Assembly: GCF_022179065.1 (NCBI RefSeq)
Contig: NZ_BPQD01000016.1
Span: 62,001 to 126,000 of the forward strand
Direction of reading: 5' to 3'
Length of the DNA: 64,000 nt
Source: Methylobacterium adhaesivum
Lineage (GTDB): Bacteria > Pseudomonadota > Alphaproteobacteria > Rhizobiales > Beijerinckiaceae
The position numbers and the translations under genes are program-made. Positions 1 to 8,050 of this stretch are shown in pieces (the first letter of the stretch is position 1; the number at the start of each line of letters is the position of its first letter). Below the pieces are notes generated by a model. It worked only from the letters and a program-made list of their open reading frames with translations. It was not told the origin of the DNA and ran no database searches.

Positions 1-1344
1 AACAATCCGATCGCGACCGGCGCCCGCGCGACCTCCCGGTCGAACGTCGTCGGGACCGGCTTGCACGTCCGCGCTCAGATCGACCGCGAACTGCTCGGCA
101 TGACCGAGGCGCAGGCCGAGGCATGGGAGCAAAAGGCCGAGAAGCTGTTTCACCGCTGGGCCGTCTCGAAGGCGGCCGACATCACGCGGCATCAGAACTT
201 TTACGAGCTTCAGGCGCTCGTCTTCTCGACGGTCTTCGAGAGCGGCGACACCCTCGTCTTGCGCCGCAAGGCGAAGGTTCGAGCCGTCCTGGCGCTCGCC
301 CTGGCGATCGTCGAGGCCGACCGCATCGTCACGCCCGTCGAGCACCTGAACGACCCGTCTGTGCGCGACGGCGTTCGGATCGACGAGGACGGCGCGCCGG
401 TCAGCTACTTCGTCGCGAACGATCATCCCGGCGACGACGTGATCTCGGCGATCTCGGGCTTCAAGGAAGTCCCCGCCATCGGCGCCGCCTCGGGCGAGGT
501 CATGGCGCTCCACGTCTTCGAGCGCGTGCGTCCCGGCCTCACGCGCGGCGTGCCTTTCCTGGCGCCCGTGATCGAGACGCTGAAGCAACTCGATCGCTAC
601 AGCGAAGCCGAACTGATGAAGGCGGTCGTCTCGTCGTTCTTCACGGTCTTCATGAAGACCGCGAACGACGACGGGCTCGCCAGCGCGACCGCCCCGCTCC
701 CCGGCATGGCGTCGAACGAAGTCACGCTCGGTTCTGGAAGTGTCGTCGAGTTGGGGAGCGACGAGTCGATCGAGGTCGCGCAATCGACCGCGAACACGAA
801 CTTCGACCCGTTCTTCCTCGCCGTCGTGCGTCAGATCGGCGTTGCACTGTCGATCCCCTACGAACTTCTCGTGATGCACTTCACGGCGTCTTATTCGGCG
901 TCGCGTGCTGCAATCGAGATGGCGTCTCAGTTCTTCAAAGAGCGTCGCGAATGGCTCGTGAACGCCTTTTGTCAGCCCGTTTACGAGTGGTTCATCGTCG
1001 ATGCCGTGAACGCCGGCCTGCTCACGGCCCCCGGCTTCGACGATCCGGTTCGCCGGGCCGCGTACCTCGGCGCCATGTGGATTCCCCCGTCGAAGCTCGT
1101 GCTCGATCCGAAAAAGGAATGGGAAGCCGAGAAGATCGCCGTCGAGATGGGCGGAAAGACCCTTGAGCAAGTCGTGACCGAGAAGACCGGCGGCGATTGG
1201 AAGAAGACGACCGAGCAACGGGGCCGCGAGCATTCTCTTCGCGTGGCCCTGAAGCTTGAGCCCGAGACGCTTGACCCGAACAAGGCCGCCGGGGGCGCCC
1301 CCGAAAAGCCTGAGCCGGGCGGAAAGACCGAGGAAGATCAGTGA
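1..1344 (+). CDS. Phage portal protein, lambda gpB family (5' truncated by window)
   Basis: The reading frame is open from the first base, so the start lies upstream of the window. The visible N-terminal part (NNPIATGARATSRSNVVGTG) matches the conserved segment of lambda-family portal proteins, where asparagines and a VVGTGL-like motif precede the core. Portal proteins form the dodecameric ring at one capsid vertex, through which DNA enters and to which the tail connector binds. About 447 residues are visible against roughly 500-530 for the family, so only a short N-terminal part is missing. The C-terminus is charged and proline/glycine-rich (GGAPEKPEPGGKTEEDQ). The stop overlaps the GTG start of the downstream protease by 4 bp (GTGA), which suggests translational coupling. 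Family assignment is by motif and by the lambda-like order that follows. Confidence 0.88.
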   Translation, partial: NNPIATGARATSRSNVVGTGLHVRAQIDRELLGMTEAQAEAWEQKAEKLFHRWAVSKAADITRHQNFYELQALVFSTVFESGDTLVLRRKAKVRAVLALALAIVEADRIVTPVEHLNDPSVRDGVRIDEDGAPVSYFVANDHPGDDVISAISGFKEVPAIGAASGEVMALHVFERVRPGLTRGVPFLAPVIETLKQLDRYSEAELMKAVVSSFFTVFMKTANDDGLASATAPLPGMASNEVTLGSGSVVELGSDESIEVAQSTANTNFDPFFLAVVRQIGVALSIPYELLVMHFTASYSASRAAIEMASQFFKERREWLVNAFCQPVYEWFIVDAVNAGLLTAPGFDDPVRRAAYLGAMWIPPSKLVLDPKKEWEAEKIAVEMGGKTLEQVVTEKTGGDWKKTTEQRGREHSLRVALKLEPETLDPNKAAGGAPEKPEPGGKTEEDQ

Positions 1345-2642
1345 CCGTCCGCGTTCTCGACGCCGTTCATTCCGCCTCTTGGGCGATGGACGAAGACTCC
1401 CTCGCGAAGATGATCGAGATCGCTTCGCGCGAGCATCAGCCCGCGCCGCAAGCCCTCGAAGCGTACCGGGCGCAAGCCCTGGCGCGCGCCGAGCGGGCGA
1501 CGCTCCGCAACGGCGTGGCGATCGTCACGGCCGAAGGCCCGCTCTTCAAGCGGGCGAACCTGATGACCGAGTTCAGCGGGGCGTCTAGCTATGACGTGTT
1601 GCGCCGGGACCTTCAGGCCGCCGTCGATAACCTCGGCGTGAAGGCGATCCTGCTTAACATCGACTCGCCCGGCGGCGAGGCGGCCGGCATCGGGGAGCTT
1701 GCCGCGGCCGTGCGGGACGTGCGCGGCGTGAAGCCGATCGTCGCTTACGTCGGCGACCTCGGCGCCTCGGCGGCCTATTGGCTCGCCACGGCCGCCGACT
1801 CGATCGTCGTCGGCGCCGGGGCCGCGCTCGGTTCGATCGGCGTGCGCGCGAGCTACGCGGATTCCAGCGCGCGCGACGCCGCGCGCGGCGTGGCGACCGT
1901 CGAGTTCGTCTCGTCTCAGTCCCCTTTCAAGAAGTCCGACATCACGAGCGACGAAGGTCGCGGGCGCGTTCAGGCCCGCGTCGATGCGCTCGCTCAGGTC
2001 TTCGTCGAGGCCGTCGCGGTCAACCGCGGCGTGAGCGTCGATCGCGTGCTCGACGCCTTCGGAAAAGGCGACGTGCTGATCGGTCAGGCCGCGGTCGCAG
2101 CCGGCATGGCCGACTCGATCGGCACCTTCGAAGGAACCCTCGCCGCGCTCGCGGCGGGCGAAACCCGGTTCGCCAGTGGCGGCCGTCTGTCCAACCAGGA
2201 GTCCCAAGCAATGCCGACCACGGAAGAGATGAATGCGGCCGTCGAGGCGGCCGTCACCGCCGAGCGCGAGAAGGCCGCCGCCGCTCAGGCGACCGCCGTC
2301 GCCGCCGCTCAGGCCGAGGCGACCGCGACCGCCACGGCGAGCGCGACCGCGACCGTCCAGGCCGCCGAGCGCAAGCGTGTCTCGTCGATCCACGACCTGA
2401 CGATCGCCGGTTACGAGGCCGAGCGCGACGAGGCGATTCAATCGGGCTCCACGCCGGGCGACTTCGCGGCTCTGATGGTGAAGGCCGAGAAGGCGAAGGG
2501 CGCTCAGCGCGGGAAGGCGATCGACGAGGATCAGGCCGCGAATGCGGACGTGACCCCCGGCGGTACTCCGGTCGCGACGGGCGACGACGCCGCCGTCAAG
2601 GCGATCATGAGCGCGCGGGCCGCGGCCCTCGGTAGCAAGTAA
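1341..2642 (+). CDS. Prohead protease (S49/SppA-like, lambda gpC type) with C-terminal scaffold domain
   Basis: This 433-residue protein starts at a GTG overlapping the portal stop. Residues 55-260 form an S49 peptidase domain: the IDSPGG segment (108-113) and GASAAYW (141-147) with the probable nucleophile Ser143. A lysine near 197-198 (SPFKKSD) is a candidate general base of the Ser-Lys dyad. Residues 290-433 are rich in Ala, Glu, Thr and Lys, probably helical, and look like scaffold. In lambda the same layout gives gpC, with the scaffold Nu3 translated from an internal start. Expected role: maturation of the prohead by cleaving scaffold and portal. Length agrees with lambda gpC (about 440 residues). 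The catalytic residues are inferred from family pattern. Confidence 0.88.
   Translation: MTVRVLDAVHSASWAMDEDSLAKMIEIASREHQPAPQALEAYRAQALARAERATLRNGVAIVTAEGPLFKRANLMTEFSGASSYDVLRRDLQAAVDNLGVKAILLNIDSPGGEAAGIGELAAAVRDVRGVKPIVAYVGDLGASAAYWLATAADSIVVGAGAALGSIGVRASYADSSARDAARGVATVEFVSSQSPFKKSDITSDEGRGRVQARVDALAQVFVEAVAVNRGVSVDRVLDAFGKGDVLIGQAAVAAGMADSIGTFEGTLAALAAGETRFASGGRLSNQESQAMPTTEEMNAAVEAAVTAEREKAAAAQATAVAAAQAEATATATASATATVQAAERKRVSSIHDLTIAGYEAERDEAIQSGSTPGDFAALMVKAEKAKGAQRGKAIDEDQAANADVTPGGTPVATGDDAAVKAIMSARAAALGSK
2197..2201 (+). promoter_or_regulatory. Internal ribosome binding site for the nested scaffold protein
   Basis: A perfect AGGAG lies 9 nt before an in-frame ATG (2211) inside the protease gene, at the junction between the protease and scaffold domains. 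No such strong site is needed for the long protein, so it supports a second, shorter translation product as in lambda C/Nu3. Confidence 0.65.
2211..2642 (+). CDS. Nested capsid scaffold protein (lambda Nu3-like), in frame within protease gene
   Basis: The ATG at 2211 is in frame with the protease and would give a 143-residue protein beginning MPTTEEMNAAVEAAVTAE. It is dominated by Ala, Glu, Lys and Thr with a low-complexity ATATAS stretch, typical of extended helical scaffolds. In lambda, Nu3 is made from inside gene C in the same reading frame and supplies most of the internal scaffold, while the full-length protein is the minor protease. The strong AGGAG upstream and the position exactly at the domain boundary are visible here. 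That the product is actually made is inferred. Confidence 0.6.
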   Translation: MPTTEEMNAAVEAAVTAEREKAAAAQATAVAAAQAEATATATASATATVQAAERKRVSSIHDLTIAGYEAERDEAIQSGSTPGDFAALMVKAEKAKGAQRGKAIDEDQAANADVTPGGTPVATGDDAAVKAIMSARAAALGSK

Positions 2643-2650
2643 CGGGAGCC

Positions 2651-3061
2651 TTGAACGTGGCGCACTTCAACAAAAACGAGGGGGAAATCACCCCCGATTC
2701 CCTGATCCTCGGCGGTTACGAGGCGCGGAAGATCAAGATCAAGGCCGGCGCGGGCAAGCTCGCCCGTGGCACTGTACTCGGCGAGATCGCGAGCGGTCCC
2801 GACGCTGGCAAGTTCGTCAAGTCCGAGAAGACGATCACGAGCGGCGGCAACACCGCGGCCGTCACCGACGGCTCGGAAGTCCCCGATCGGGTCCTGATGA
2901 CCGATGTCGATGCGACCGGGCCGAAGGATGCCGACGGCATCGCCGCGATCACCGGCCGTTTCGATCAGAAGAAGCTGATCCTCGGCGCCGGCCACACCCT
3001 CGGCTCGATCGACAAGCCGTTCCGCCTCCGCTCGATCTACCTCGAAAACCCGCTCGGCTAA
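2651..3061 (+). CDS. Head decoration protein, lambda gpD-like
   Basis: A 136-residue protein directly between the protease/scaffold gene and the capsid gene, the position of lambda D. The sequence is rich in Gly, Ala, Lys and Asp with the family-like pattern of a beta-tulip decoration protein: an ILGGYEARKIKIKAGAG segment followed by LARGTVLGEI and a C-terminal ITGRFDQKKLILG. Such trimers clamp the expanded capsid shell. The start is TTG at 2651 with GGGAG upstream; a GTG at 2657 is an alternative. Assignment rests on position, size and pattern. Confidence 0.8.
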   Translation: MNVAHFNKNEGEITPDSLILGGYEARKIKIKAGAGKLARGTVLGEIASGPDAGKFVKSEKTITSGGNTAAVTDGSEVPDRVLMTDVDATGPKDADGIAAITGRFDQKKLILGAGHTLGSIDKPFRLRSIYLENPLG

Positions 3062-3106
3062 GGCCGGCAAGCAACCTCGAAGAATAGGCCAAGGAAAAAC
3101 CGGACG

Positions 3107-4156
3107 ATGGACCTCTTTAGCACTACCGCCCTTAACCGGGTCGTCGATGAGACGCCCGTCGTTCGGACGGCCTTCTTCCTCAATCGCTTCTTCACCGAGT
3201 ACGAGACTTCGGACACCGAGGACGTGAAGTTCGACGTGAAGAAGCCGGGTCGCCGGCTTATCACGCCGCTCGTCTCGCCCCTCGTGAAGGGCCGCATCGT
3301 GCGCGAGCAGGGCTTCCGTTCGAAGTCCGTGTCGCCGGCCTACCTGAAGGAAAAGCGCGTCTTCGAGCCGGGCAAGTATTTCAAGCGCACCGTCGGCGAG
3401 AAGCTCGGCGGATCGCTGACCCCGGAACAGCGGCTTGCCGCCTCGGTCGCGTTCGCCCTGAACGAGCAGATCGAGATGTGGCAGGGCCGCTTGGAGCAGA
3501 TGGCCGCCGAGACGATCCGCACCGGCAAGATCGTTCTCGAGTCTCAGGACTACGAGAAGAACGAGATCGACTTCGGCCGCGATGCTGACCTGACCGTCGT
3601 GCTGACCGGCTCCGACAAGTGGGACACCGGCAACTTCCTCGACGATATCGAGGACTTCGGTCAGCTTATCTTCGACAAGTCGGGCCTCGTCGCGAATGAC
3701 GTGCTCATGGCCGTGGACGTGTGGAAGACGATCCGCGCGCGCATCATGGCCGACGACGCCTTCGGCAAGGCCGCCCGCCTCATGCTCGACATGACGGTCG
3801 CCACGCTGACTCAGGCTCGCGTCGAGCTTGGCCCGATGGTCATCAAGGAAGGCGTCCGCCTCGTCGCCCTCTTCGGCGAGTATCGTCTGTGGGTGCATTC
3901 GGACAAGTACGAGGACCCCGAGACCGGGCAGGAAGTCGATCTTCTCCCCGCGGGCGAGATCGTCATGTGCGCCAACGTCGAGGGCGTTCGTCACTTCGGC
4001 GCGATCAAGGACCTGAAGGCCGGAATGCAGGCCCGTCAGTTCTTCGTGAAGTCCTGGGAAGAGGAAGAGCCGTCGGTTCGCTACGTGCTCGGGCAGTCCG
4101 CCCCGCTGCTCGTGCCCTACCGTCCGAACGGCTCCCTCGGCGCCAAGGTCCGGTAG
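3107..4156 (+). CDS. Major capsid protein, lambda gpE family
   Basis: This 349-residue protein is the size of lambda gpE (341) and follows the decoration gene. The N-terminus (MDLFSTTALNRVVDE, then RTAFFLNRFF) and the block where capsid proteins of this family orient toward the shell (LVSPLVKGRIVREQGF, then YLKEKRVFEPGKYF) fit the family pattern. The C-terminal part carries a long beta-rich stretch ending in LVPYRPNGSLGAKVR. It should adopt the HK97 fold and build the icosahedral shell after scaffold cleavage. The ATG start at 3107 is preceded by a purine-rich AAGGAAAAA. Confidence 0.9.
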   Translation: MDLFSTTALNRVVDETPVVRTAFFLNRFFTEYETSDTEDVKFDVKKPGRRLITPLVSPLVKGRIVREQGFRSKSVSPAYLKEKRVFEPGKYFKRTVGEKLGGSLTPEQRLAASVAFALNEQIEMWQGRLEQMAAETIRTGKIVLESQDYEKNEIDFGRDADLTVVLTGSDKWDTGNFLDDIEDFGQLIFDKSGLVANDVLMAVDVWKTIRARIMADDAFGKAARLMLDMTVATLTQARVELGPMVIKEGVRLVALFGEYRLWVHSDKYEDPETGQEVDLLPAGEIVMCANVEGVRHFGAIKDLKAGMQARQFFVKSWEEEEPSVRYVLGQSAPLLVPYRPNGSLGAKVR

Positions 4157-4158
4157 CG

Positions 4159-4584
4159 ATGGCGAGCGTGCAAACGCTCGTCAGGATGAAGCGGGCGGGT
4201 GTTTATCACCCGCCCGGCTCGATCTTCCACGACTTCGACCTCGACGAGGCCGAGGCGCTGAAGGGGAAACTCTCGATCCTTGATCGCGGCGATCCCCTGG
4301 CGCCGGCCTCCGATCCGATCGCCCCGGCGGATGATGCGGCCCCCGAGCCCGTCACCGAACCCGAGGGCGAGAACGCGCCGCCGGATTCCGCCCTTCCCGC
4401 TCAGGAATCCGGCGGGGCCGAGGGCCGCGTCGCCGAGGTCATGGAAGCCTTCGACCTCCTAGACGAGGGGGATTGGACGCAAGGCGGTAGGCCGCGCGTC
4501 AGAGCCCTTTCCAGCATCCTCGGCTTCCAACCCACGGCCGACGAGATCGACGCCGCCCTGAGCCTACGTGAGGCGATGCAATGA
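4159..4584 (+). CDS. Hypothetical phage protein in the lambda FI position
   Basis: A 141-residue acidic protein whose ATG lies 2 nt after the capsid stop. The N-terminus (MASVQTLVRMKRAGVYHPPG) is basic. The middle (about residues 48-95) is a Pro/Ala/Glu/Asp linker, and the last 45 residues form a compact helical domain (VAEVMEAFDLLDEGDWTQGG and on to DAALSLREAMQ). Position between capsid and joining protein is that of lambda FI, which helps terminase dock on proheads. No sequence motif confirms this. It overlaps the next start by 4 bp (ATGA). Confidence 0.65.
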   Translation: MASVQTLVRMKRAGVYHPPGSIFHDFDLDEAEALKGKLSILDRGDPLAPASDPIAPADDAAPEPVTEPEGENAPPDSALPAQESGGAEGRVAEVMEAFDLLDEGDWTQGGRPRVRALSSILGFQPTADEIDAALSLREAMQ

Positions 4585-4943
4585 GCTTCGAAACGGCCGA
4601 CGACCGGGCCTGCTTCATCGACGCCTTCGGCCGCGAAGCGTTCGTCACCCCCGCAAAGGGCGGCGAGCGCCGTCGCGTGTTCGGCATCTTCGACGATCAG
4701 CACGCCACGTTCGACGCGAACCGTTGGCCGGGCTCGGAATACCAAATGCAGAGCGGCGCGAAGTTCTCTTCGACCGGGCCGCGCCTCGAATGCCTGACGG
4801 CTTCGCTCGCCGGGATCAAGCAACGCGCGCGCGTCGAGATCACGCCGAACGACATCGACGAGGGCGGCGACTTCACCGTTCAGGACGTGCAACCGGACGG
4901 GACCGGGATGACCGTGCTCATGCTGATCGAGCGCGACGAATGA
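4581..4943 (+). CDS. Head-tail joining protein, lambda gpFII-like
   Basis: A 120-residue protein overlapping its upstream neighbour by ATGA and its downstream neighbour by 4 bp. It has the size and place of lambda FII (117 residues), the adaptor that closes the filled head and offers the tail docking surface. The sequence alternates short strands with polar turns (FVTPAKGGERRRVFGIFDD, then RVEITPNDIDEGGDFTVQDV), consistent with the small beta-barrel of the Phage_attach family. No single diagnostic motif is available, so the call depends on neighbours and length. Confidence 0.65.
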   Translation: MSFETADDRACFIDAFGREAFVTPAKGGERRRVFGIFDDQHATFDANRWPGSEYQMQSGAKFSSTGPRLECLTASLAGIKQRARVEITPNDIDEGGDFTVQDVQPDGTGMTVLMLIERDE

Positions 4944-5506
4944 CGCACCCCCGAAAGCTACTTCGTCACGCGATCCGCAATCGGCTGAAGACGGCTGTCG
5001 GCGGGACATACCCGACGGCTGCCGACGATAAGGTCTTTGCCTCGCGGATCGCCCCGATCGCCGATGACGATTATCCGGCGATCCTGATCTATACACGCGA
5101 AGAGAAGGACTATTCCGAGCCGATCGACGACTCGCTCGCGTGGCGCAAGGCGACGCTTTCGGTCGTGATCGAGGGGCTTCTTCGCGCTGGCGAGTCCGTA
5201 GACGACAAGCTCGATGACCTCGCCGAGCAGATCGAAGGCGCGCTCGACGGGTGGAGCATCCCCGGCTTCGAGGGCGCGAACATGACGCTCCACGAAACCG
5301 ACATCGACCTCGTGACCGAAAACGTCCGCAAGCCCGTGGGGGCGATCGGTCTGACCTATGCCGTCACGTACCGGGCGAGGAAGATCGTCCAGGCCGCCGG
5401 GCGCATCCCGAACGACGTGGATGCGATCCTGAACGGTTACGAGCCGACGCCCGTGATCCGCGCCGGCAAAGGCCCGCCCCTTTCCAGCCTCCCGAGACTG
5501 CCGTGA
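4940..5506 (+). CDS. Tail completion/terminator-like protein
   Basis: A 188-residue protein starting at the ATG that overlaps the joining-protein stop. The N-terminus (MTHPRKLLRHAIRNRLK) is a basic amphipathic helix followed by a core with LPAILIYTREE-like and LSVVIEGLLRAGE strands and a helix (VDDKLDDLAEQIEGALDG). This order of helix, strand, helix and strand is usual for tail terminator and neck proteins such as lambda U and P2 R/S. It lies exactly where the head module meets the baseplate module. It overlaps the next GTG start by 4 bp. Confidence 0.6.
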   Translation: MTHPRKLLRHAIRNRLKTAVGGTYPTAADDKVFASRIAPIADDDYPAILIYTREEKDYSEPIDDSLAWRKATLSVVIEGLLRAGESVDDKLDDLAEQIEGALDGWSIPGFEGANMTLHETDIDLVTENVRKPVGAIGLTYAVTYRARKIVQAAGRIPNDVDAILNGYEPTPVIRAGKGPPLSSLPRLP

Positions 5507-6732
5507 AGTTCTCCCGAGACAATAGCCGCACGGGCGGCGTCGGCGATCCTGAGACGACCGATCTCGATCGCCGGGTTCAAGACGCGATCAAGTTCGGCGA
5601 GATCGCCGAGGTCGATCTTGAGCGCGAGCCGCCGTCTTATCGCGTCCTGATCGGCGATAAGAACGACGACGATAATCATATCATCACCGACTGGATTCCG
5701 GCGAACGGCGGCCGGGCAAGCGAGGAAGGCGAGTCCGAAGCTCACTTTCTGGAAAAGGGCGAGAAGGTCGTTCTCTTGACCGAGGGCGGCGAGCTTGCGA
5801 CCGCGCAAGTCTTGCCCGCGGCCACGTTCACGAAGAAGAACAAGGCCCCGACGAAGAAGCCGGGCGAGTGGAAGCGCAAGTTCAAAAACGGCGCCGTCGT
5901 CGGCTATGACCGCGAGACGGGGGAACTGACTCTCGACGCGACGAACGCGACGGGCAAGGTCACGCTCCGCTCGAAGGACGGCGCCGTTCGCATGTCGAAC
6001 GGCAAGGTCACGGTTCAGACCGGCTCGAAGGCGAAATCGACCGGGCCGTCGAGCGAGAGCGCCAGCATGGCGCGCACCCTGGCGGCCGTGTCCGCTCAGA
6101 ACTTCGACCTTAATCAGCAAATGAAGGGCCTTCACGCGCGGATCGAGCAGGCCGAGCACACGATCTCCGCTCAGCACTTCGCGACCTCGCTTCTTCATAA
6201 TCTGCTCTTGCCGACCAATCCGCAGATTGCCGGCCTGCTCGCGATCTTCAATCAAGCGCCGGGCGGGATGGAGAAGATGGTTCAAATGGTGACGGGGCTC
6301 TTGCCCGGTTACGCTCAGTCTCTTCTTAAGCTCGCGATGGGAAAGTTTCAGTTGCCGACGATAGACAGTATCGGCGACATGATGGGGAATTTTATTCAAG
6401 GTCAGATCACGCAAGCGACTTCGCAGATCGCCAGCCTCGTGACGCAACAGTCGGGGATCACGTCTCAGATCGCCGACATCGGGCGCCAGATTACGAACCT
6501 CGAAGGCGGCGGCGAGCAGGCGGCAGGGCAGCTTGCGGGCCTCGTCGCGCAAAAAGCCGGCCTGTCTCAGACCTTGGGGCAAATCACTTCGACGATCGGC
6601 GACCTGAAGGGCATTCTCGATAGCGCGAACCTCGCCGCGCCCGCCGAGCCCGACTTCATGGGATCGCAAAAGAACATCGTGAAGGGGATGATCGAGAGCG
6701 TCCGGTTCGGCGGCCTCGGGAAGCAAGACTGA
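5503..6732 (+). CDS. Baseplate assembly protein V (central spike hub) with long helical C-terminus
   Basis: A 409-residue protein from the GTG at 5503, overlapping the previous stop (GTGA). Residues 30-110 contain the OB-fold-like segment of gpV hubs (IAEVDLEREPPSYRVLIGD, then LEKGEKVVLLTEGGELATAQV). Residues 125-180 contain short glycine-spaced beta repeats (GELTLDATNATGKVTLRSKD) that usually form the membrane-piercing spike. P2 gpV is about 211 residues. Here roughly 220 more residues follow, rich in Gln, Ile and Leu (SQIASLVTQQSGITSQIADI), predicted helical and perhaps coiled coil. That extension is unusual for the family. Role: trimeric spike under the tail tube. Confidence 0.82.
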   Translation: MKFSRDNSRTGGVGDPETTDLDRRVQDAIKFGEIAEVDLEREPPSYRVLIGDKNDDDNHIITDWIPANGGRASEEGESEAHFLEKGEKVVLLTEGGELATAQVLPAATFTKKNKAPTKKPGEWKRKFKNGAVVGYDRETGELTLDATNATGKVTLRSKDGAVRMSNGKVTVQTGSKAKSTGPSSESASMARTLAAVSAQNFDLNQQMKGLHARIEQAEHTISAQHFATSLLHNLLLPTNPQIAGLLAIFNQAPGGMEKMVQMVTGLLPGYAQSLLKLAMGKFQLPTIDSIGDMMGNFIQGQITQATSQIASLVTQQSGITSQIADIGRQITNLEGGGEQAAGQLAGLVAQKAGLSQTLGQITSTIGDLKGILDSANLAAPAEPDFMGSQKNIVKGMIESVRFGGLGKQD

Positions 6733-6750
6733 GCGCGACCGGAACGCTCC

Positions 6751-6768
6751 CGCGCCCCGCGGGGCGCG
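6751..6768. repeat. Perfect GC palindrome in the V-W gap
   Basis: An 18-bp perfect palindrome (CGCGCCCC then GCGGGGCGCG) sits in the 51-bp gap between genes V and W, one of the few non-overlapping junctions in the operon. It could fold as a hairpin that modulates read-through. There is no T-run, so it is not an intrinsic terminator. Confidence 0.5.
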
Positions 6769-6783
6769 CCGGTACGTTGCGGA

Positions 6784-7203
6784 ATGGCGACGATCGACCG
6801 ACACACCGGGAAGACGATCAGCGGCCTCGACGACGTTTGGCAGTCGATCACGACGATCCTGTCAACGTCTTTGCGGGCGCTCGTGATGGCGCGCGACTTC
6901 GGGTCGGACCTCCCCCGGATGGTCGATCGCGCCCTGAGCCCCCTCACGAAGATCGAGTTTTACGCCGCGGTCCCCGAGGCGCTGAACCGGATCAGCCCCG
7001 AAACCCTCATGGCTGAAGAGCCTCGGTTTCGCGTGACGCGGATGCGACTTCTCGAAGAAAGCGACATCGCGAACGGGAACCCGATCTTCGATATCGAGGG
7101 GATTTACTACCCACGCGGGCACTTGGGCGATTTTTCTGAAGCTTACGATGCGTCTGGACGCATCAGCCTCGGCGACGAGGAAGGGGGTTACTATGGCCGG
7201 TGA
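6784..7203 (+). CDS. Baseplate wedge protein W (GPW/gp25 family)
   Basis: A 139-residue protein with the GPW/gp25 layout. The N-terminal DRHTGKTISGLDDVWQSITT resembles the family segment in which a region to be fixed to the baseplate is followed by helices. Next comes ILSTSLRALVMARDFGSDLP, where the family normally carries a leader of the type 'IL.T..G.R.M.PDFG', and a C-terminal IDIEGIYYPRG-like strand. gp25 proteins belong to the inner baseplate wedge and share ancestry with T6SS TssE. It overlaps gene J by 11 bp. Confidence 0.85.
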   Translation: MATIDRHTGKTISGLDDVWQSITTILSTSLRALVMARDFGSDLPRMVDRALSPLTKIEFYAAVPEALNRISPETLMAEEPRFRVTRMRLLEESDIANGNPIFDIEGIYYPRGHLGDFSEAYDASGRISLGDEEGGYYGR

Positions 7204-8050
7204 AATCGACGACGCCTTCCTGTCGAAGCTCGCCGTCCCGGTTATCGAGCGAGAGCCCGAGTTCGCGTCGCTTTTCTCGGCCCGCATCGCACAAATGCGC
7301 TCGCTGATGCCCGAGTGGGATACGTGGATGCTTCGAGGCGATCCGATCAATCGGATTTGCCGCCACGCGGCCTACGGGGACCTTCTCTTTTATCAGGAAA
7401 TCAATGAAGCCTTCCGCGCGAGCCTGAAGGACTTCGCGACCGGCGAAGACCTGACCCGCAAGGCGAGCGATTGGGACCTCGAAAGGTATGAGGGCGAGAG
7501 CGACGAGAGCCTGAGCCGGCGCCTCGAAGCGCGCATGAAGGGTCATTCCGGCGCCGGCCCCGACTCATGGTACGAGTCGAACGCCTTCGAGGCGGCGCCC
7601 GAGCGCGTGGCCGACGTTGCGGTTCGTGGCGACGGGCGCGGAAGCATCTTCGTCGCCGTCCTGGCGAAGGATAACGGCGGCGTCGCCGACGACGACCTTC
7701 TCGATACGGTCCGGGTCGCCCTGAACCGGCGCGGCACGAAGGGCACGAACGACACGATCGTCGCCCGCTCGGCTGTCATCGCCGAGATCGACTTGATCTT
7801 CGATTATTGGCTTCTTCCCGACGCCCCGATCGACACCGTGGAACGCGCCGACTCCCGCGTGCGCGCGAGCTTCGACAAGGCCCGCCGCCTCGAATGGGAC
7901 TTCGAAAGGTCGTGGGCGAACGCTCAGCTTTTCGTCGAGGGGATGAAGAAGATCGAGATCGTCTCGCCGGTCGCTGACATCGTGACCGAGTTCGGCGAGG
8001 CCGTGTCGCTTCGCTCGATCGTGCCGAACTACCGGGGCCGCGCTCTGTGA
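7193..8050 (+). CDS. Baseplate protein J-like
   Basis: A 285-residue protein from the ATG at 7193, preceded by a GAGGAAGGGGG ribosome site within the end of gene W. Size and position match P2 gpJ (302 residues), a wedge component that surrounds the hub. The region around FEAAPERVADVAVRGDGRGSIFVAVL followed by LLDTVRVALNRRGTKGTND matches the family pattern in which a beta segment is followed by a helix and a short 'R..T' motif. It overlaps gene I by 4 bp (GTGA). Confidence 0.83.
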   Translation: MAGEIDDAFLSKLAVPVIEREPEFASLFSARIAQMRSLMPEWDTWMLRGDPINRICRHAAYGDLLFYQEINEAFRASLKDFATGEDLTRKASDWDLERYEGESDESLSRRLEARMKGHSGAGPDSWYESNAFEAAPERVADVAVRGDGRGSIFVAVLAKDNGGVADDDLLDTVRVALNRRGTKGTNDTIVARSAVIAEIDLIFDYWLLPDAPIDTVERADSRVRASFDKARRLEWDFERSWANAQLFVEGMKKIEIVSPVADIVTEFGEAVSLRSIVPNYRGRAL

